64,000 nt of DNA from Anaerovibrio slackiae (GCF_009695585.1 NZ_VUNR01000009.1:30933-94932), one strand, 5' to 3'. Positions 26,063-35,295 are shown, numbered from the stretch's first letter. Numbers and translations are program-made. Notes: generated from the sequence alone by a model not told the origin.

Positions 26063-26242
26063 TGTTCAGACAAAAAGGCAAAGGACATGATATGTGCCCA
26101 GCGAAAACCTTTGTTCAGCCTCGTTACTTCATTCATCAGAGTGCGCAGCACGATAGATGAATGTTAGTAACGTGAGGCTGAATGAGGAGCGAGAGTGTGT
26201 TTTTGATGGGCACTATCATGGCCCTGCCTAAAGGTCTGAACA
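26063..26242. repeat. 180-base imperfect palindrome (MITE-like)
   Basis: Terminal inverted repeats TGTTCAGAC / GTCTGAACA bound a hairpin whose arms stay alignable for about 75-87 bases: GGCA/TGCC, CATGATA/TATCATG, GTGCCCA/TGGGCAC, TTCAGCCTC/GAGGCTGAA, GTTAC/GTAAC, ATTCATC/GATGAAT. The loop is about 14 bases. It carries no frame and no obvious target duplication. It lies 75 bases before the amylase gene. It could be a non-autonomous element or a long regulatory RNA structure. Confidence 0.65.
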
Positions 26243-26317
26243 GAAAGCACAGTGTATGCACTAACAAATACTGTGTTTGCACGAACTTTAACGAATAAGA
26301 AAGAAGGAGTATCAAAC

Positions 26318-29300
26318 ATGAACCGCAAGCAGATTTTAAAGCGCTCAGTGGGGATGGCGCTTTCCCTGACCTTATTGGCTGCACCATCAGCCCTTGTAAC
26401 CGCACCAACAGCCTTCGACAGCCTCTCATTGCTGAGGATAGCACATACAGAGGCCGCCAGTGCAGTAGGTGCAGGCGATGTAGTATTAGTAGGCAGCCTT
26501 CAGGATGAGCTGGGAGCTGCTTCTGACTGGAATCCTGCCGATGGGGCAACCTTATTCCAGCCGGCTGGCAACGGCAAATACATCTTCACCGGCAAGCTGG
26601 CCGCAGGCAACTACGACTTCAAGATTGCCATCGGCGGCAGCTGGGATGAAAACTACGGCAAGGACGGCGTCAAGGACGGCCCAAACATTGCCCTGAGGCT
26701 TCTCCATGACCACGAAGTAACATTTACCTACGATGCCGCAACCCACATCGTAACATATGACTACGAGGACATGGCAGAAGAACAGGCAGCATTGGCCTCC
26801 GCCGGCCGCAGCTTCGTAGTAACAGGCACTGTCCAGACCCGTGCCGGTGGCGCCAAGGACTGGGACCCTGCCGACAAAACCACTGAGATGAAGGATATCG
26901 GCAACGGCTTCTACGCCTACACCATGGACTTGCCAGCAGGCCCTTACTTCTACAAGATTTCCGTCAACGGCAGCTGGGCAGAGAACTACGGCCTCAACGG
27001 CAATTTCGATGGAGCCAACGTACAGCTCACCCTTGACAAGCCGGAAAAAGTTACCTTCTATTACAATGACATTACCCATAAGATTCAGGACAGCCACAGC
27101 TACAAAATGCTGAAGGATGCAGAGCTCCCAGTTTTGGGCGGCGATTTTGCAGCCCTGGAGGGTGACAAGGTAATGCGCGACCTCCTGATGGACAAGTTCT
27201 ATCAGACCACCCTGGATGTAAAGGCAGGCACTTACACTGCCGAAATCAAGCAGAAGGGGCAGAAGGCAATAAAGCAGCAGGTAACAGTCCGCCAGGACGG
27301 CAAGGCAAGCTTCTACTATGACTTTGCCGGCAAAAAGCTCATCGTAGACGATGGCAGCATCCATCCTGACAAGGTAGTACATGACACCTGGGATACCGCA
27401 TACCGCGCTCCGTTCCAGCCAGCCAAGGTAGGGGAGGCTGTCAAGCTCTCCATCCGCACCCAGCAGGGTGATGTGCAGAACGCCAAGCTGGTACTGACCA
27501 AGGCGGAGATTACTGCCAACGGCGGTGACGAGTACAACCCTGATTATGCCGCAGGCAAGACCGTAACTTACGACATGCAGAAGACTGGCACTGAGGATGG
27601 CAGCGATATCTGGTCTGTAACCATTACCCCGGAGGAAAACGGCATGTACGGCTATACCTTCCTGCTGAATGATATGCTTCAGTACGGTGATGACGCCCGT
27701 CCTGGCAACATCGGTGCTACAGCACTGCGTGGAGCCAAGCCGTTCCAGCTGACAGTGTATACTGCTGACTACCATACCCCGGACTGGGCAAAGGAAGCCA
27801 TCACCTGCCAGATTTTCCCTGATCGCTTCTTCAACGGTGACAAGTCCAACGACAACGCCCGTACCACTGCCAGGGGCAATCAGCCAATCCAGCACAGGGA
27901 TTGGAATGATATTCCGGCAAACCATAGCAAGACTCCTGACAAGGATGGAGATACCCAGGATTGCAACGACTTCTTCGGGGGCGACCTGGCAGGTATCACC
28001 CAGAAGCTGGATTATCTGAAGGATTTGGGCATTACCGCCATCTATGTGAACCCGATGATGAGCGCCTGCTCCAACCATCGCTACGATACAGTAGATTATG
28101 GCACTATTGACCCTCTGCTGGGCAACATGGAGGACTTCCAGCAGCTGGTGGCTGAGATGGACAAGCGTGGCATGCACCTGATTATGGATGGCGTGTTCAA
28201 CCATGTAGGCGATGATTCCATTTACTTTGACCGCTATGGCAAGTATCAGTGGGTAGGCGCCTATGAGTTCTGGTCCCGTGTTTATGACCTGATGAACACC
28301 AAGGGCATGAAGGAAGCTGCAGCCAAGGAAGAAGCCAGGAAGCAGCTCATTGCCGAGGGACAGGTATTCAGCCCATATCAGTGGGAGAACTGGTTTGAAA
28401 TCAAGAATCAGAAGGCCGTAGACGAGATGGGCGAGAAGTACGCTTACCATGATTGGCAGGGCTACTCCAGCCTGGTACCGTTCAGTGACAAGGATTTGCT
28501 GAATGAGCAGTCAAGCCTGGGTGAGTATCTCCTCTATGGGGACAATGCCGTAATCACCAAGTGGTTCAAGGATGGCTTGTCCAGCTGGCGCCTTGATGTG
28601 GCCAAGGAGATTCCGGCAGAGTTCTGGCGTAATGTCCGCAAGACTGTAAAGCAGATCAAGACCACCAAGGGCGAGGAGCCGCTGCTGCTGGGTGAAATCT
28701 GGCAGGATGGTACCCAGTTCCTGACCGGTGACCAGTTTGACTCCGTTATGAACTACAAGCTGTCCTTTGCCGTAGGCGATTTGTTCCTGAACAGGGGCGA
28801 TGCCAAGGCGGCAGATGACGAGCTGAAAATTCTCCAGCAGAATTATCCGCGGGAGGCACTTTATGACCTGATGAACATCGTGGATTCCCATGATACCGTC
28901 CGTGCCATCTACAAGTTCGGCGGCGGTCAGGAGTCTGTAGCGCAGGCTACCTTGAAGGACTTTGACTATGAGCTGGGCAAGGCAAGGCTGAAGCTGTCCG
29001 CAGCATTCATTCTGGGCTATCCTGGCATGCCGACCTTCTTCTATGGCGATGAGGCAGGGGTATACGGCAGTGCCGACCCTGATTGCCGCCGCACCTATCC
29101 GTGGGGCAATGAGGACAAGGAGCTGATTGCTTACTACAAGCAGGTAATGGGTGTGCGCAATGCCCACAAGCAGCTCTTTGCTCATGGCGATGTAAACACC
29201 CTGAAGGCAGAAGGCGACATTTTTGCCTATGCCCGTACCAATGGCAGCGAGGCAGCAGTTGTAGCACTGAACCGTGGCAAGGCACAGCAGGTGGTTATTC

Positions 29301-29431
29301 CTGCCGGTCAGTTTGCTGATGGCACTGTTTTCGCAGATGCCCTTGACAGCAGCTTCCAGGCAGCTGTTTCCGGCGGCCGGCTGGTGGTAGATTTGGGTGA
29401 GAACCAGGCCCGCATGATGATTAAGAAATAA
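26318..29431 (+). CDS. Secreted GH13 alpha-amylase/pullulanase-type enzyme
   Basis: A 1037-residue exported starch-degrading enzyme. The signal peptide (about 1-46) is followed by two pullulanase-type X25-like starch-binding modules (about 48-145 and 165-255; DWNPADGAT / DWDPADKTT, GSWDENYG / GSWAENYG), linker domains, then the GH13 barrel from about 495 (CQIFPDRFFNGD). Catalytic residues are nucleophile D760 (SWRLDVAKE), acid/base E793 (LLGEIWQDG) and D859 (VDSHDTVRA). The calcium/substrate motif DGVFNHVG and a C-terminal all-beta domain are present. No anchor is visible, so it is periplasmic or secreted. Strong AAGGAG site. It supplies maltodextrins to the PTS/MalQ route. Confidence 0.9.
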   Translation: MNRKQILKRSVGMALSLTLLAAPSALVTAPTAFDSLSLLRIAHTEAASAVGAGDVVLVGSLQDELGAASDWNPADGATLFQPAGNGKYIFTGKLAAGNYDFKIAIGGSWDENYGKDGVKDGPNIALRLLHDHEVTFTYDAATHIVTYDYEDMAEEQAALASAGRSFVVTGTVQTRAGGAKDWDPADKTTEMKDIGNGFYAYTMDLPAGPYFYKISVNGSWAENYGLNGNFDGANVQLTLDKPEKVTFYYNDITHKIQDSHSYKMLKDAELPVLGGDFAALEGDKVMRDLLMDKFYQTTLDVKAGTYTAEIKQKGQKAIKQQVTVRQDGKASFYYDFAGKKLIVDDGSIHPDKVVHDTWDTAYRAPFQPAKVGEAVKLSIRTQQGDVQNAKLVLTKAEITANGGDEYNPDYAAGKTVTYDMQKTGTEDGSDIWSVTITPEENGMYGYTFLLNDMLQYGDDARPGNIGATALRGAKPFQLTVYTADYHTPDWAKEAITCQIFPDRFFNGDKSNDNARTTARGNQPIQHRDWNDIPANHSKTPDKDGDTQDCNDFFGGDLAGITQKLDYLKDLGITAIYVNPMMSACSNHRYDTVDYGTIDPLLGNMEDFQQLVAEMDKRGMHLIMDGVFNHVGDDSIYFDRYGKYQWVGAYEFWSRVYDLMNTKGMKEAAAKEEARKQLIAEGQVFSPYQWENWFEIKNQKAVDEMGEKYAYHDWQGYSSLVPFSDKDLLNEQSSLGEYLLYGDNAVITKWFKDGLSSWRLDVAKEIPAEFWRNVRKTVKQIKTTKGEEPLLLGEIWQDGTQFLTGDQFDSVMNYKLSFAVGDLFLNRGDAKAADDELKILQQNYPREALYDLMNIVDSHDTVRAIYKFGGGQESVAQATLKDFDYELGKARLKLSAAFILGYPGMPTFFYGDEAGVYGSADPDCRRTYPWGNEDKELIAYYKQVMGVRNAHKQLFAHGDVNTLKAEGDIFAYARTNGSEAAVVALNRGKAQQVVIPAGQFADGTVFADALDSSFQAAVSGGRLVVDLGENQARMMIKK

Positions 29432-29473
29432 GCTTTGGTTTATTTAGTTAATTACAGTGAATAAGAGATAAAG

Positions 29474-29519
29474 AAAACTCCCCCATGCAGCTTAAACAAG
29501 CTGCATGGGGGAGTTTTTT
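29474..29519. terminator. Bidirectional intrinsic terminator
   Basis: Perfect 20-base stem (starts AAAACTCCCCCATGC) with an AAAC loop and a T6 tail. It lies between the convergent amylase and mqnA genes. Confidence 0.92.
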
Positions 29520-29529
29520 GCAAGTCAAT

Positions 29530-30372
29530 TTACCGCTGCACATCGGCCATGCGGATGCGCGGACGGCGGGGTATCAGCTTCTGCTCATAAGCCAGGTCGT
29601 AGAATACCTTGAGGTTGTCCAGGTATTCCTCAGTCAGGTTCCATTTGATGACATTGAGATATTCTGATACCTGCCGCTCAGTGAACGGCTTTTTGTCAAT
29701 GATGGAGGCGATAGCCTCTTTTTTATTTTTCCAGCCCTCTTGCAGGGAGCGGTAGAGGCGGTCGTAGATGAACTGCACGCCCTCAGGATTTGCCTGGGCA
29801 AAGCTCTTGTGCACCGTCCATACCGCATAGACCATGCAGCGGTCGGTGAGCTTTTTCCACTCCCGTCCCAAGTCGTAGTAATAGTATTTGTCCTTCTGCT
29901 GGTGATGGTACACATAGAGGGCATCATCACCGATGAGCAGGGAGGCCGTGGCATCGTTTGGCACTGGATGGGCAGGGGTGAGGTTCCTGGTATAATAGCG
30001 GGGTGAAGCATCGTATGCCTTTGCCATGATGATTTTCAGCAGGCAGTGAGCCGTGGCGGACTGGGCGGTAAGGATGATTTTATCCTCGTTGATTTCCTCG
30101 ATTGGCTTTTTTGACACCAAAAGAATGCTCCGCACCTCGCCATCTGCCCTGACGCACAGGTCAGGCAGTACCAGCAAATCCTCATAATTCCGAGCATATA
30201 CAATAGAGGAGACCTCGCTGGCATCGACGCGGCCTGTGAGCAGGTCATTGTTCATTACAGCCGGAACACCGTTCCTCAGCTCCAGCCCTTCCTTCAGGTT
30301 AAGATTGTTAAGACCGTAGGTCAGGGGCAGTACATTGAGAAAATGTATATGCCCCAAACGTGGTTTATTCAT
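29530..30372 (-). CDS. mqnA: Chorismate dehydratase, futalosine pathway
   Basis: A 280-residue enzyme of the MqnA/MqnD periplasmic-binding-protein-like fold, which dehydrates chorismate to 3-enolpyruvoylbenzoate, the first committed step of futalosine-dependent menaquinone synthesis. Seen: N-terminal RLGHIHFLNVLPLTYGL, VDASEVSSIVYARN (substrate loop), SATAHCLLKI and LLIGDDALYVY. ATG 30372 is chosen over 30489 because GGAGGG lies 6 bases upstream and the family begins at this point. No other mqn gene is in the window. The product quinone would accept electrons from lactate oxidation. Confidence 0.87.
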   Translation of the reverse strand: MNKPRLGHIHFLNVLPLTYGLNNLNLKEGLELRNGVPAVMNNDLLTGRVDASEVSSIVYARNYEDLLVLPDLCVRADGEVRSILLVSKKPIEEINEDKIILTAQSATAHCLLKIIMAKAYDASPRYYTRNLTPAHPVPNDATASLLIGDDALYVYHHQQKDKYYYYDLGREWKKLTDRCMVYAVWTVHKSFAQANPEGVQFIYDRLYRSLQEGWKNKKEAIASIIDKKPFTERQVSEYLNVIKWNLTEEYLDNLKVFYDLAYEQKLIPRRPRIRMADVQR

Positions 30373-30491
30373 GAAATCCCTCCGATTGGCAGAAAATACT
30401 CTGCAATATTTCACATGTTTAATATTATACACTTTTTTTATCTGTTTGTTTAGGAAAATATCATTGTATACATGGATATTTTTTTGCAAAG

Positions 30492-30523
30492 AAAAATCCC
30501 TGCCGGCTATCAGCAGGGATTTG
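30492..30523 (-). terminator. Intrinsic terminator after the speD-like gene
   Basis: Stem AAATCCCTGC / GCAGGGATTT; on the minus strand it is followed by TTTCTTTG. It lies 5 bases after the stop of the speD-like gene. Confidence 0.8.
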
Positions 30524-30527
30524 GTGG

Positions 30528-30977
30528 TTACTTGCGGGTAAGGATTTTGATTACCTTGTTGCCGGTATTGCGGATTTTGCGGATAGGTGCAGTCCTGGTC
30601 TTGTACTTGGGCTTCATGTCAGTGACAGAGCCGAAGTCACCGCGCTTTAACAGGGTAGTCTTTGTCTTTTCCGGATTGAAAAGTTTGCGGAAGGTGTTAA
30701 AGAGCAGCTCCGGGGTAGCATTCTGCTGGCACAGGAAGGTGTCGGCAGAGATGTAGCGCAGCTCCGGGAAGGCATGCACGGTCATGTGGCCTTCGTTAAA
30801 GAGAATCATGATGGCAGCGTGTCCGTCCGGCAGCAGCTGATGCATGCCGGAAACAACCTCCAGCTTGCTTTCTGCAAGGATGGTTTTCAGTTTATCCACA
30901 AGCTGCTCCATGTCAGTGAAGCAGGACTCTTTGCATTTGTACATATCGATGGTGAGATGACGGGCTAGGATTTTCAA
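30528..30977 (-). CDS. SpeD (AdoMet decarboxylase) homologue lacking the pyruvoyl serine
   Basis: A 149-residue protein with the bacterial SpeD fold: N-terminal ARHLTIDMYKC, central MILFNEGHMTVHAFPE and ADTFLC, then a basic tail of about 40 residues. With the TTG start at 30977, numbering matches Thermotoga SpeD. H68 and C83 are kept. The self-cleavage site Glu62-Ser63 reads E62-G63, and Ser55 is A55. Without Ser63 no pyruvoyl cofactor can form, so normal decarboxylation is not expected. TTG 30977 is preferred to GTG 30986 because AAGGGG then sits at normal distance. A regulatory or non-catalytic role is possible. No speE is nearby. Confidence 0.8.
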   Translation of the reverse strand: MKILARHLTIDMYKCKESCFTDMEQLVDKLKTILAESKLEVVSGMHQLLPDGHAAIMILFNEGHMTVHAFPELRYISADTFLCQQNATPELLFNTFRKLFNPEKTKTTLLKRGDFGSVTDMKPKYKTRTAPIRKIRNTGNKVIKILTRK

Positions 30978-31010
30978 TTGATACACCCCTTATTCTTTAT
31001 ATTCATTACT

Positions 31011-31039
31011 ATTATACGATATTGGCTAAATGAAGTAAA
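31011..31039 (-). promoter_or_regulatory. Promoter of the speD-like gene
   Basis: On the minus strand, TTTACT (31039-31034), a 17-base spacer and TATAAT (31016-31011), 34 bases before the start. Confidence 0.55.
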
Positions 31040-31187
31040 GAGCAGGGGATTATTCTCTAAAAGATTGGGAAATTCTGTTCAAATATTTTGCCAGCTATGG
31101 ATTTTTCGGCTTGTCAGCGGTTATAATATACATATATGCGGCTATCATAGGCATATGTATGGAAGAAAACGCTTCGTGCGGTGATAG

Positions 31188-31229
31188 AGCAATAGAGCAA
31201 TAAAGCAATAAAGCAATAGAAAGCGATAG
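31188..31229 (+). repeat. 8-base tandem repeat (AGCAATAR)
   Basis: Four consecutive units AGCAATAG/AGCAATAA and a degenerate fifth lie 20 bases before uvrC, just upstream of its ribosome-binding region. A TATAAT at 31122-31127 may be the uvrC -10. Confidence 0.75.
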
Positions 31230-31246
31230 TCAGGAGCAGGAAATGC

Positions 31247-32722
31247 ATGATAAATGAGATAATTGCGGAAAAGCTTGCCCTGCTGCCCAACAGTCCCGGC
31301 GTGTACATCATGAAGGATGCGGAGGGGACGATTATTTATGTGGGCAAGGCAGTGGTGCTGAAAAATCGTGTCAGCCAGTATTTTCAGAACAATAAAAGCC
31401 ATTCAGCCAAGGTGAAGGCAATGGTGGCGCGGATTGCGGATTTTGATATTATCATGGTGGGGACAGAGGTGGAGGCACTGATTCTTGAGTGCAAGCTTAT
31501 CAAAAAATATCGTCCCAAGTATAACATCAGCCTGAAGGATGACAAGATGTACCCTTATCTGAAGGTGACCACCAAGGAGGATTTTCCCCGGGTATTCATT
31601 ACCAGAAAGCTGGTGAAGGACGGTTCGCGGTATTTCGGCCCCTATACGGATGCCGGGGCCCTGAAGGACTGCCTGAAGCTTTTAAAGAGGATGTTTCCCC
31701 TGCGCTCCTGCCGCAATCTGAGGCCGGGGCAGTCCTGCCTGGAGTACCACATCAGGCGGTGCCTGGCGCCCTGCCTGGGCAAGGTCAGCCGTCAGGAGTA
31801 CAGGAGCATGATACGGAAGGTGTTACTGTTCCTGGATGGCAGGACGAAGCAGGTGGAGGCGGAGCTGAAGTCCCAGATGGAGGCGGCGGCAGAGGAGCTG
31901 GAGTTTGAGCTGGCAGCCAGGCTTCGGGACCAGCTGCTGGCGGTGCAGAAGCTGTCGGAGATGCAGAAGCTTGTGGCAAAGCCCCGGGATGATGAGTTCG
32001 TCATTCAGGAAAAGGTTCATGCCCAGACCATCGGGGCGATGGAGGAGCTGGGGGAATATCTGGGGCTGGCAGTGCCGCCTTATCGCATGGAGTGCTTCGA
32101 TATTTCCCACAATCAGGGCTCGGAAACCGTGGCATCCATGGTGGTCTTTGAAGGGGGCACGGCAAAGAAGTCTGACTACCGCCGCTTCAAGATCAGGAGT
32201 GCCGAGGGCAAGCCGGACGATTTCAAGTCCATGCGTGAGGTGACCATGCGGCGGTACGGGGCAGAGGATGCCGATATGCCTGATTTGATTGTCATTGACG
32301 GCGGCAAGGGGCAGCTGAGCTCCGCTCTGGAGATTATCCGGGGGGCAGGGCATCTTGATGTGCCGGTGGTGGGGCTGGCTAAGCGGGAGGAAGAAATCTT
32401 CTGCGAGGGAGAGTCAGAGCCGGTGATTCTGCCCCGGGACAGCCAGGCATTGTTCCTCATCCAGCGCATTCGGGATGAGGCTCACCGCTTCGCCATCACC
32501 TATCACAGAAAGCTCCGGGGCAAGAGGAACCTGGTCTCCGTCCTGGACCACATCGAGGGAATAGGGCCGAAAAGGCGGCAGCTCCTGTATGAGCACTATG
32601 GCACCATAGACAGGATACGGGAGGCTGCTGCGGAGGAAATGGCAGCCATACCCGGCATGAACAGGCCTTCGGCGGAAGCCGTATATAACTTTTTCCGGGC
32701 ACAGGAAAAGCTCACAAACTAG
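31247..32722 (+). CDS. uvrC: Excinuclease ABC subunit C, shortened form
   Basis: A 491-residue nucleotide-excision-repair nuclease. The GIY-YIG domain (residues 1-95; GVYIMKDAEGTIIYVGKA) makes the 3' incision. The cysteine patch (CRNLRPGQSCLEYHIRRCLAPC) and UVR motif (about 205-240) follow. The RNase H-like 5' nuclease domain starts at RMECFDISHNQG and includes DLIVIDGGKGQLSSA; tandem helix-hairpin-helices end the protein (IEGIGPKRRQLL). Typical UvrC has ~600 residues. About 95-100 residues are missing between the UVR motif and the RNase H-like domain, near residues 248-258. The frame is intact. RBS region CAGGAG before ATG 31247. Confidence 0.9.
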   Translation: MINEIIAEKLALLPNSPGVYIMKDAEGTIIYVGKAVVLKNRVSQYFQNNKSHSAKVKAMVARIADFDIIMVGTEVEALILECKLIKKYRPKYNISLKDDKMYPYLKVTTKEDFPRVFITRKLVKDGSRYFGPYTDAGALKDCLKLLKRMFPLRSCRNLRPGQSCLEYHIRRCLAPCLGKVSRQEYRSMIRKVLLFLDGRTKQVEAELKSQMEAAAEELEFELAARLRDQLLAVQKLSEMQKLVAKPRDDEFVIQEKVHAQTIGAMEELGEYLGLAVPPYRMECFDISHNQGSETVASMVVFEGGTAKKSDYRRFKIRSAEGKPDDFKSMREVTMRRYGAEDADMPDLIVIDGGKGQLSSALEIIRGAGHLDVPVVGLAKREEEIFCEGESEPVILPRDSQALFLIQRIRDEAHRFAITYHRKLRGKRNLVSVLDHIEGIGPKRRQLLYEHYGTIDRIREAAAEEMAAIPGMNRPSAEAVYNFFRAQEKLTN

Positions 32723-32757
32723 CAAATCAATGCCGGCTTGTGAGCTTTTATTTTTTG
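32706..32757 (+). terminator. Intrinsic terminator overlapping the uvrC stop
   Basis: Perfect 12-base arms AAAAGCTCACAA and TTGTGAGCTTTT, then ATTTTTTG. The left arm encodes the last uvrC codons. Confidence 0.88.
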
Positions 32758-32827
32758 TCTGTTTACTTGTTAATTACCGGCAGCCCTGCCGGAGGAATGA
32801 CGAATGCATGGTGCAATGGCACGGCAC

Positions 32828-34468
32828 TTAGCCGGCTATGCCCAGATTCATCAGCAGCAACATGACGCCGATAACAATCAGGTAGTATACGAACCAAGGT
32901 CCCACCGTGGTTTTCAGTATCTTGCCTTCGGCGCCTACGATGCCAGTGGTAGCGCACACTGCTACGATGTTGTTGATGCAGACCATGTTACCAATAGCAC
33001 CGCCCTGATTCTGGAGTGCCACGATAACGATATGAGGAATGTTCAGGATGTCTGCGGTAGCAAACTGCAGCGGTGCAAACATGATGTTGGATACGGTGTT
33101 GGAACCGAACATGAAGGCACCGACGGAGCCGATGACAGGAGCAATGTAGAAGTAGTTGGCACCTGCCAGGTCAGCCATGCCCTTTGCCATAGCTACCAGC
33201 ATGGAGTCATAGCCGCATACGTTAGCGTTGGAATAACGGAACAGGTAAACCATAGCGAAGCCGAACAGCAGGGCAATGGTAGCGCCTACCAGCTGCTTGT
33301 AGGACTTGTACAGCACGTTGTTGATCTGGCTGCCGCTGAGGCCGTACATGGCGAAGCCGATGAATACAACCAGGATGAATGGGAACAGGCCAGGGTTGTT
33401 CAGCCACTTGAGGGTGAAGCTTGCGCCCTCAACGCCCATGATGTTGGTCATGGTAATAGGGAAGGAGCCCATGAGAGGTTTGATGCCGAACTGAGGCACA
33501 CGGGTAACTACCAGCCACAGGGTAACCAGGAGGTACGGAGTCCATGCTTTCAGCAGGGACATGGAGTGCTGGGTATCCTGCTTCTTGGCATCCTTCTTGA
33601 TTTCGGTGCCAGGGAAACGCCAAATCTCCTTTGGCATCAGGAAGCCTGCCTTGGCTGCGCCGATGGTAGCGAAGATGGTTACGGCAGCGGCTACCAGGGA
33701 GGTAAGCTCGGCACCCATAACCTTGGCAACAGGAATGGAAACGCAGCTGAACACGATGGAAGTGAACAGGCAGAAAGGAACTACCGGGAATACATCAGAG
33801 AAGGACTTATTCTTGCCGAACTTCATGCAGACAACGCCGATTACCAGCCAGATGATGACCAGGGAACCAACGCACATGCCGATGGTGGACAGGAAGGAAA
33901 GATCCTGCTTGAAAAGGCTCAGGTCAGTAACGCCGATGGATGGCAGCACGTCCTTGATAATCTCCGCAGCGGAGTTGGTAGGGGTACCGGCTGCACCGAA
34001 TGGTACAGGGCTGGAGTTAAACATGAGGCAGGCCAGGGCGGCAGCCATAGGAGGCGCCCCAAGGCCGATAACCAGCGGTGCGCAGATGGCGGCCGGAGTA
34101 CCGAAGCCGGCCGCACCCTCGATGAAGGCTGCGAAGGCGAAGCCTACGATAACCAGCTGGATGCGGGCATCCTCGGTGATGCCGTTGAACATGGCCTCGA
34201 TGCGGCGCATGGCACCGGCTTCGTTCAGCATGTTCATCAGGAGTATAGCACCGAAGATGATCAGTAACGTATCAATAGAACCCAGGAAACCTGTAATGGT
34301 GTAGGCAACAACGTGGGTAACATCCATGCCCCAGTAGGCAAGGCCGATGATGGCGCAGGCAGCCCATGCCATAGGCAGGGCCTTCTTGGCAGGTACGTTC
34401 AGGCCCACTGTAAGAATAATGGTGAGGATAATAGGAATTGCTGCGATTATAGCTAACACAATATTCAT
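32828..34468 (-). CDS. lctP: L-lactate permease
   Basis: A 546-residue inner-membrane lactate:H+ symporter of the LctP/LldP family with about 12-14 membrane helices. Typical segments are AAFIEGAAGFGTPAAICAPL, FNSSPVPFGAAGTPTNSA and FGSNTVSNIMFAPLQ. It lies next to a GntR-type regulator and opposite the lactate oxidation operon. AGGAG directly abuts ATG 34468, so the GTG at 34459 (9 bases after AGGAG) may be the true start; the difference is three residues. Confidence 0.93.
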   Translation of the reverse strand: MNIVLAIIAAIPIILTIILTVGLNVPAKKALPMAWAACAIIGLAYWGMDVTHVVAYTITGFLGSIDTLLIIFGAILLMNMLNEAGAMRRIEAMFNGITEDARIQLVIVGFAFAAFIEGAAGFGTPAAICAPLVIGLGAPPMAAALACLMFNSSPVPFGAAGTPTNSAAEIIKDVLPSIGVTDLSLFKQDLSFLSTIGMCVGSLVIIWLVIGVVCMKFGKNKSFSDVFPVVPFCLFTSIVFSCVSIPVAKVMGAELTSLVAAAVTIFATIGAAKAGFLMPKEIWRFPGTEIKKDAKKQDTQHSMSLLKAWTPYLLVTLWLVVTRVPQFGIKPLMGSFPITMTNIMGVEGASFTLKWLNNPGLFPFILVVFIGFAMYGLSGSQINNVLYKSYKQLVGATIALLFGFAMVYLFRYSNANVCGYDSMLVAMAKGMADLAGANYFYIAPVIGSVGAFMFGSNTVSNIMFAPLQFATADILNIPHIVIVALQNQGGAIGNMVCINNIVAVCATTGIVGAEGKILKTTVGPWFVYYLIVIGVMLLLMNLGIAG

Positions 34469-34590
34469 CTCCTAACATTTCATTCACAGAATATAAAACA
34501 TCAAATTCTTCAAATAAACCTCTAAACATCCTAAAGGCTTAAAAGTTCGTCACTTGGACATTCCATAATCCCTTCTTTTAAGAATACAGG

Positions 34591-35295
34591 TCAGGATGAC
34601 TCCTTATCCTTGGCGTACTTGTCGAGCATGAAGTCCTTCAGCAGGCACAGGTGCATGTTCATGTACATGCTGGCTGCGGCTGCATTCCCCTCATTGATGG
34701 CCTTCAAGATCTTCTTGTGATAGAAAAGCGTGTTGCTTTCCTTCTGCACGTTCAGGGTAAGCTCAATATTCTTATAAATAGAAGAAAACAGAATGTGGGT
34801 AAGATTGCCAATGACTCTGTTGCCACTGGCCTCGGCTATCAGCTGATGGAAGCGTCCATCATCGTCGGCATAGGAGTTATTATCCGCAATATGCCGGGCA
34901 AGGGTCTTGGTCAGCTCATGCAGCTGCTGCTTCTGGGCCGGGGTAGCGTTGATAGCTGCCATGCCTGCAATAGCAGGCTCCAGCATCAGCCGTACATCCA
35001 GCATGTCCAGGGCCAGGGCATCATCATCATAGATGAAGGTAAGCCCCAGCGGGTCATCAGGTATGCCCATGTTTTCCGCAATGAAGGTTCCCGATCCCTG
35101 CCGGGCTTCCAGTATATTCCGGGCAATAAGCACCTTGAAGGCATCCCTCAGCGTGCCGCGGCTGACATTCAGCTCCGCGGTGAACTCCGCTTCGGTGGGC
35201 AGCTGCTGACCAGGCTGCATTTTGTTTTCAGTAATATAGTCGATAATCTTTTCTGTTGTCTGCTCGACTAATGTTTTTCCTTTAACCAACGCCAT
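34591..35295 (-). CDS. lldR: GntR/FadR-type regulator of lactate genes
   Basis: A 234-residue repressor. The N-terminal winged helix (LPTEAEFTAELNVSRGTLRDA, shown in part, about 30-60) precedes a C-terminal FCD all-helical effector domain with metal-binding-type D and H residues (VRLMLEPAIAGMAA, DDDGRFHQLIAEASGN). This is the LldR/PdhR subgroup that senses lactate or pyruvate. ATG 35295 is chosen over 35325 because AAAGGGG lies 8 bases upstream. It lies between the permease gene and the divergent lut/lct operon and probably controls both. Symbol inferred from context. Confidence 0.82.
   Translation of the reverse strand: MALVKGKTLVEQTTEKIIDYITENKMQPGQQLPTEAEFTAELNVSRGTLRDAFKVLIARNILEARQGSGTFIAENMGIPDDPLGLTFIYDDDALALDMLDVRLMLEPAIAGMAAINATPAQKQQLHELTKTLARHIADNNSYADDDGRFHQLIAEASGNRVIGNLTHILFSSIYKNIELTLNVQKESNTLFYHKKILKAINEGNAAAASMYMNMHLCLLKDFMLDKYAKDKESS

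Noticed and set aside
26552..28450. 632-codon open frame opposite the amylase
   Set aside because: Codon-bias shadow of a gene with complete GH13 catalytic motifs.
31188..31229. Possible CRISPR array
   Set aside because: Units are 8 bases and contiguous, without spacers; a simple tandem repeat.
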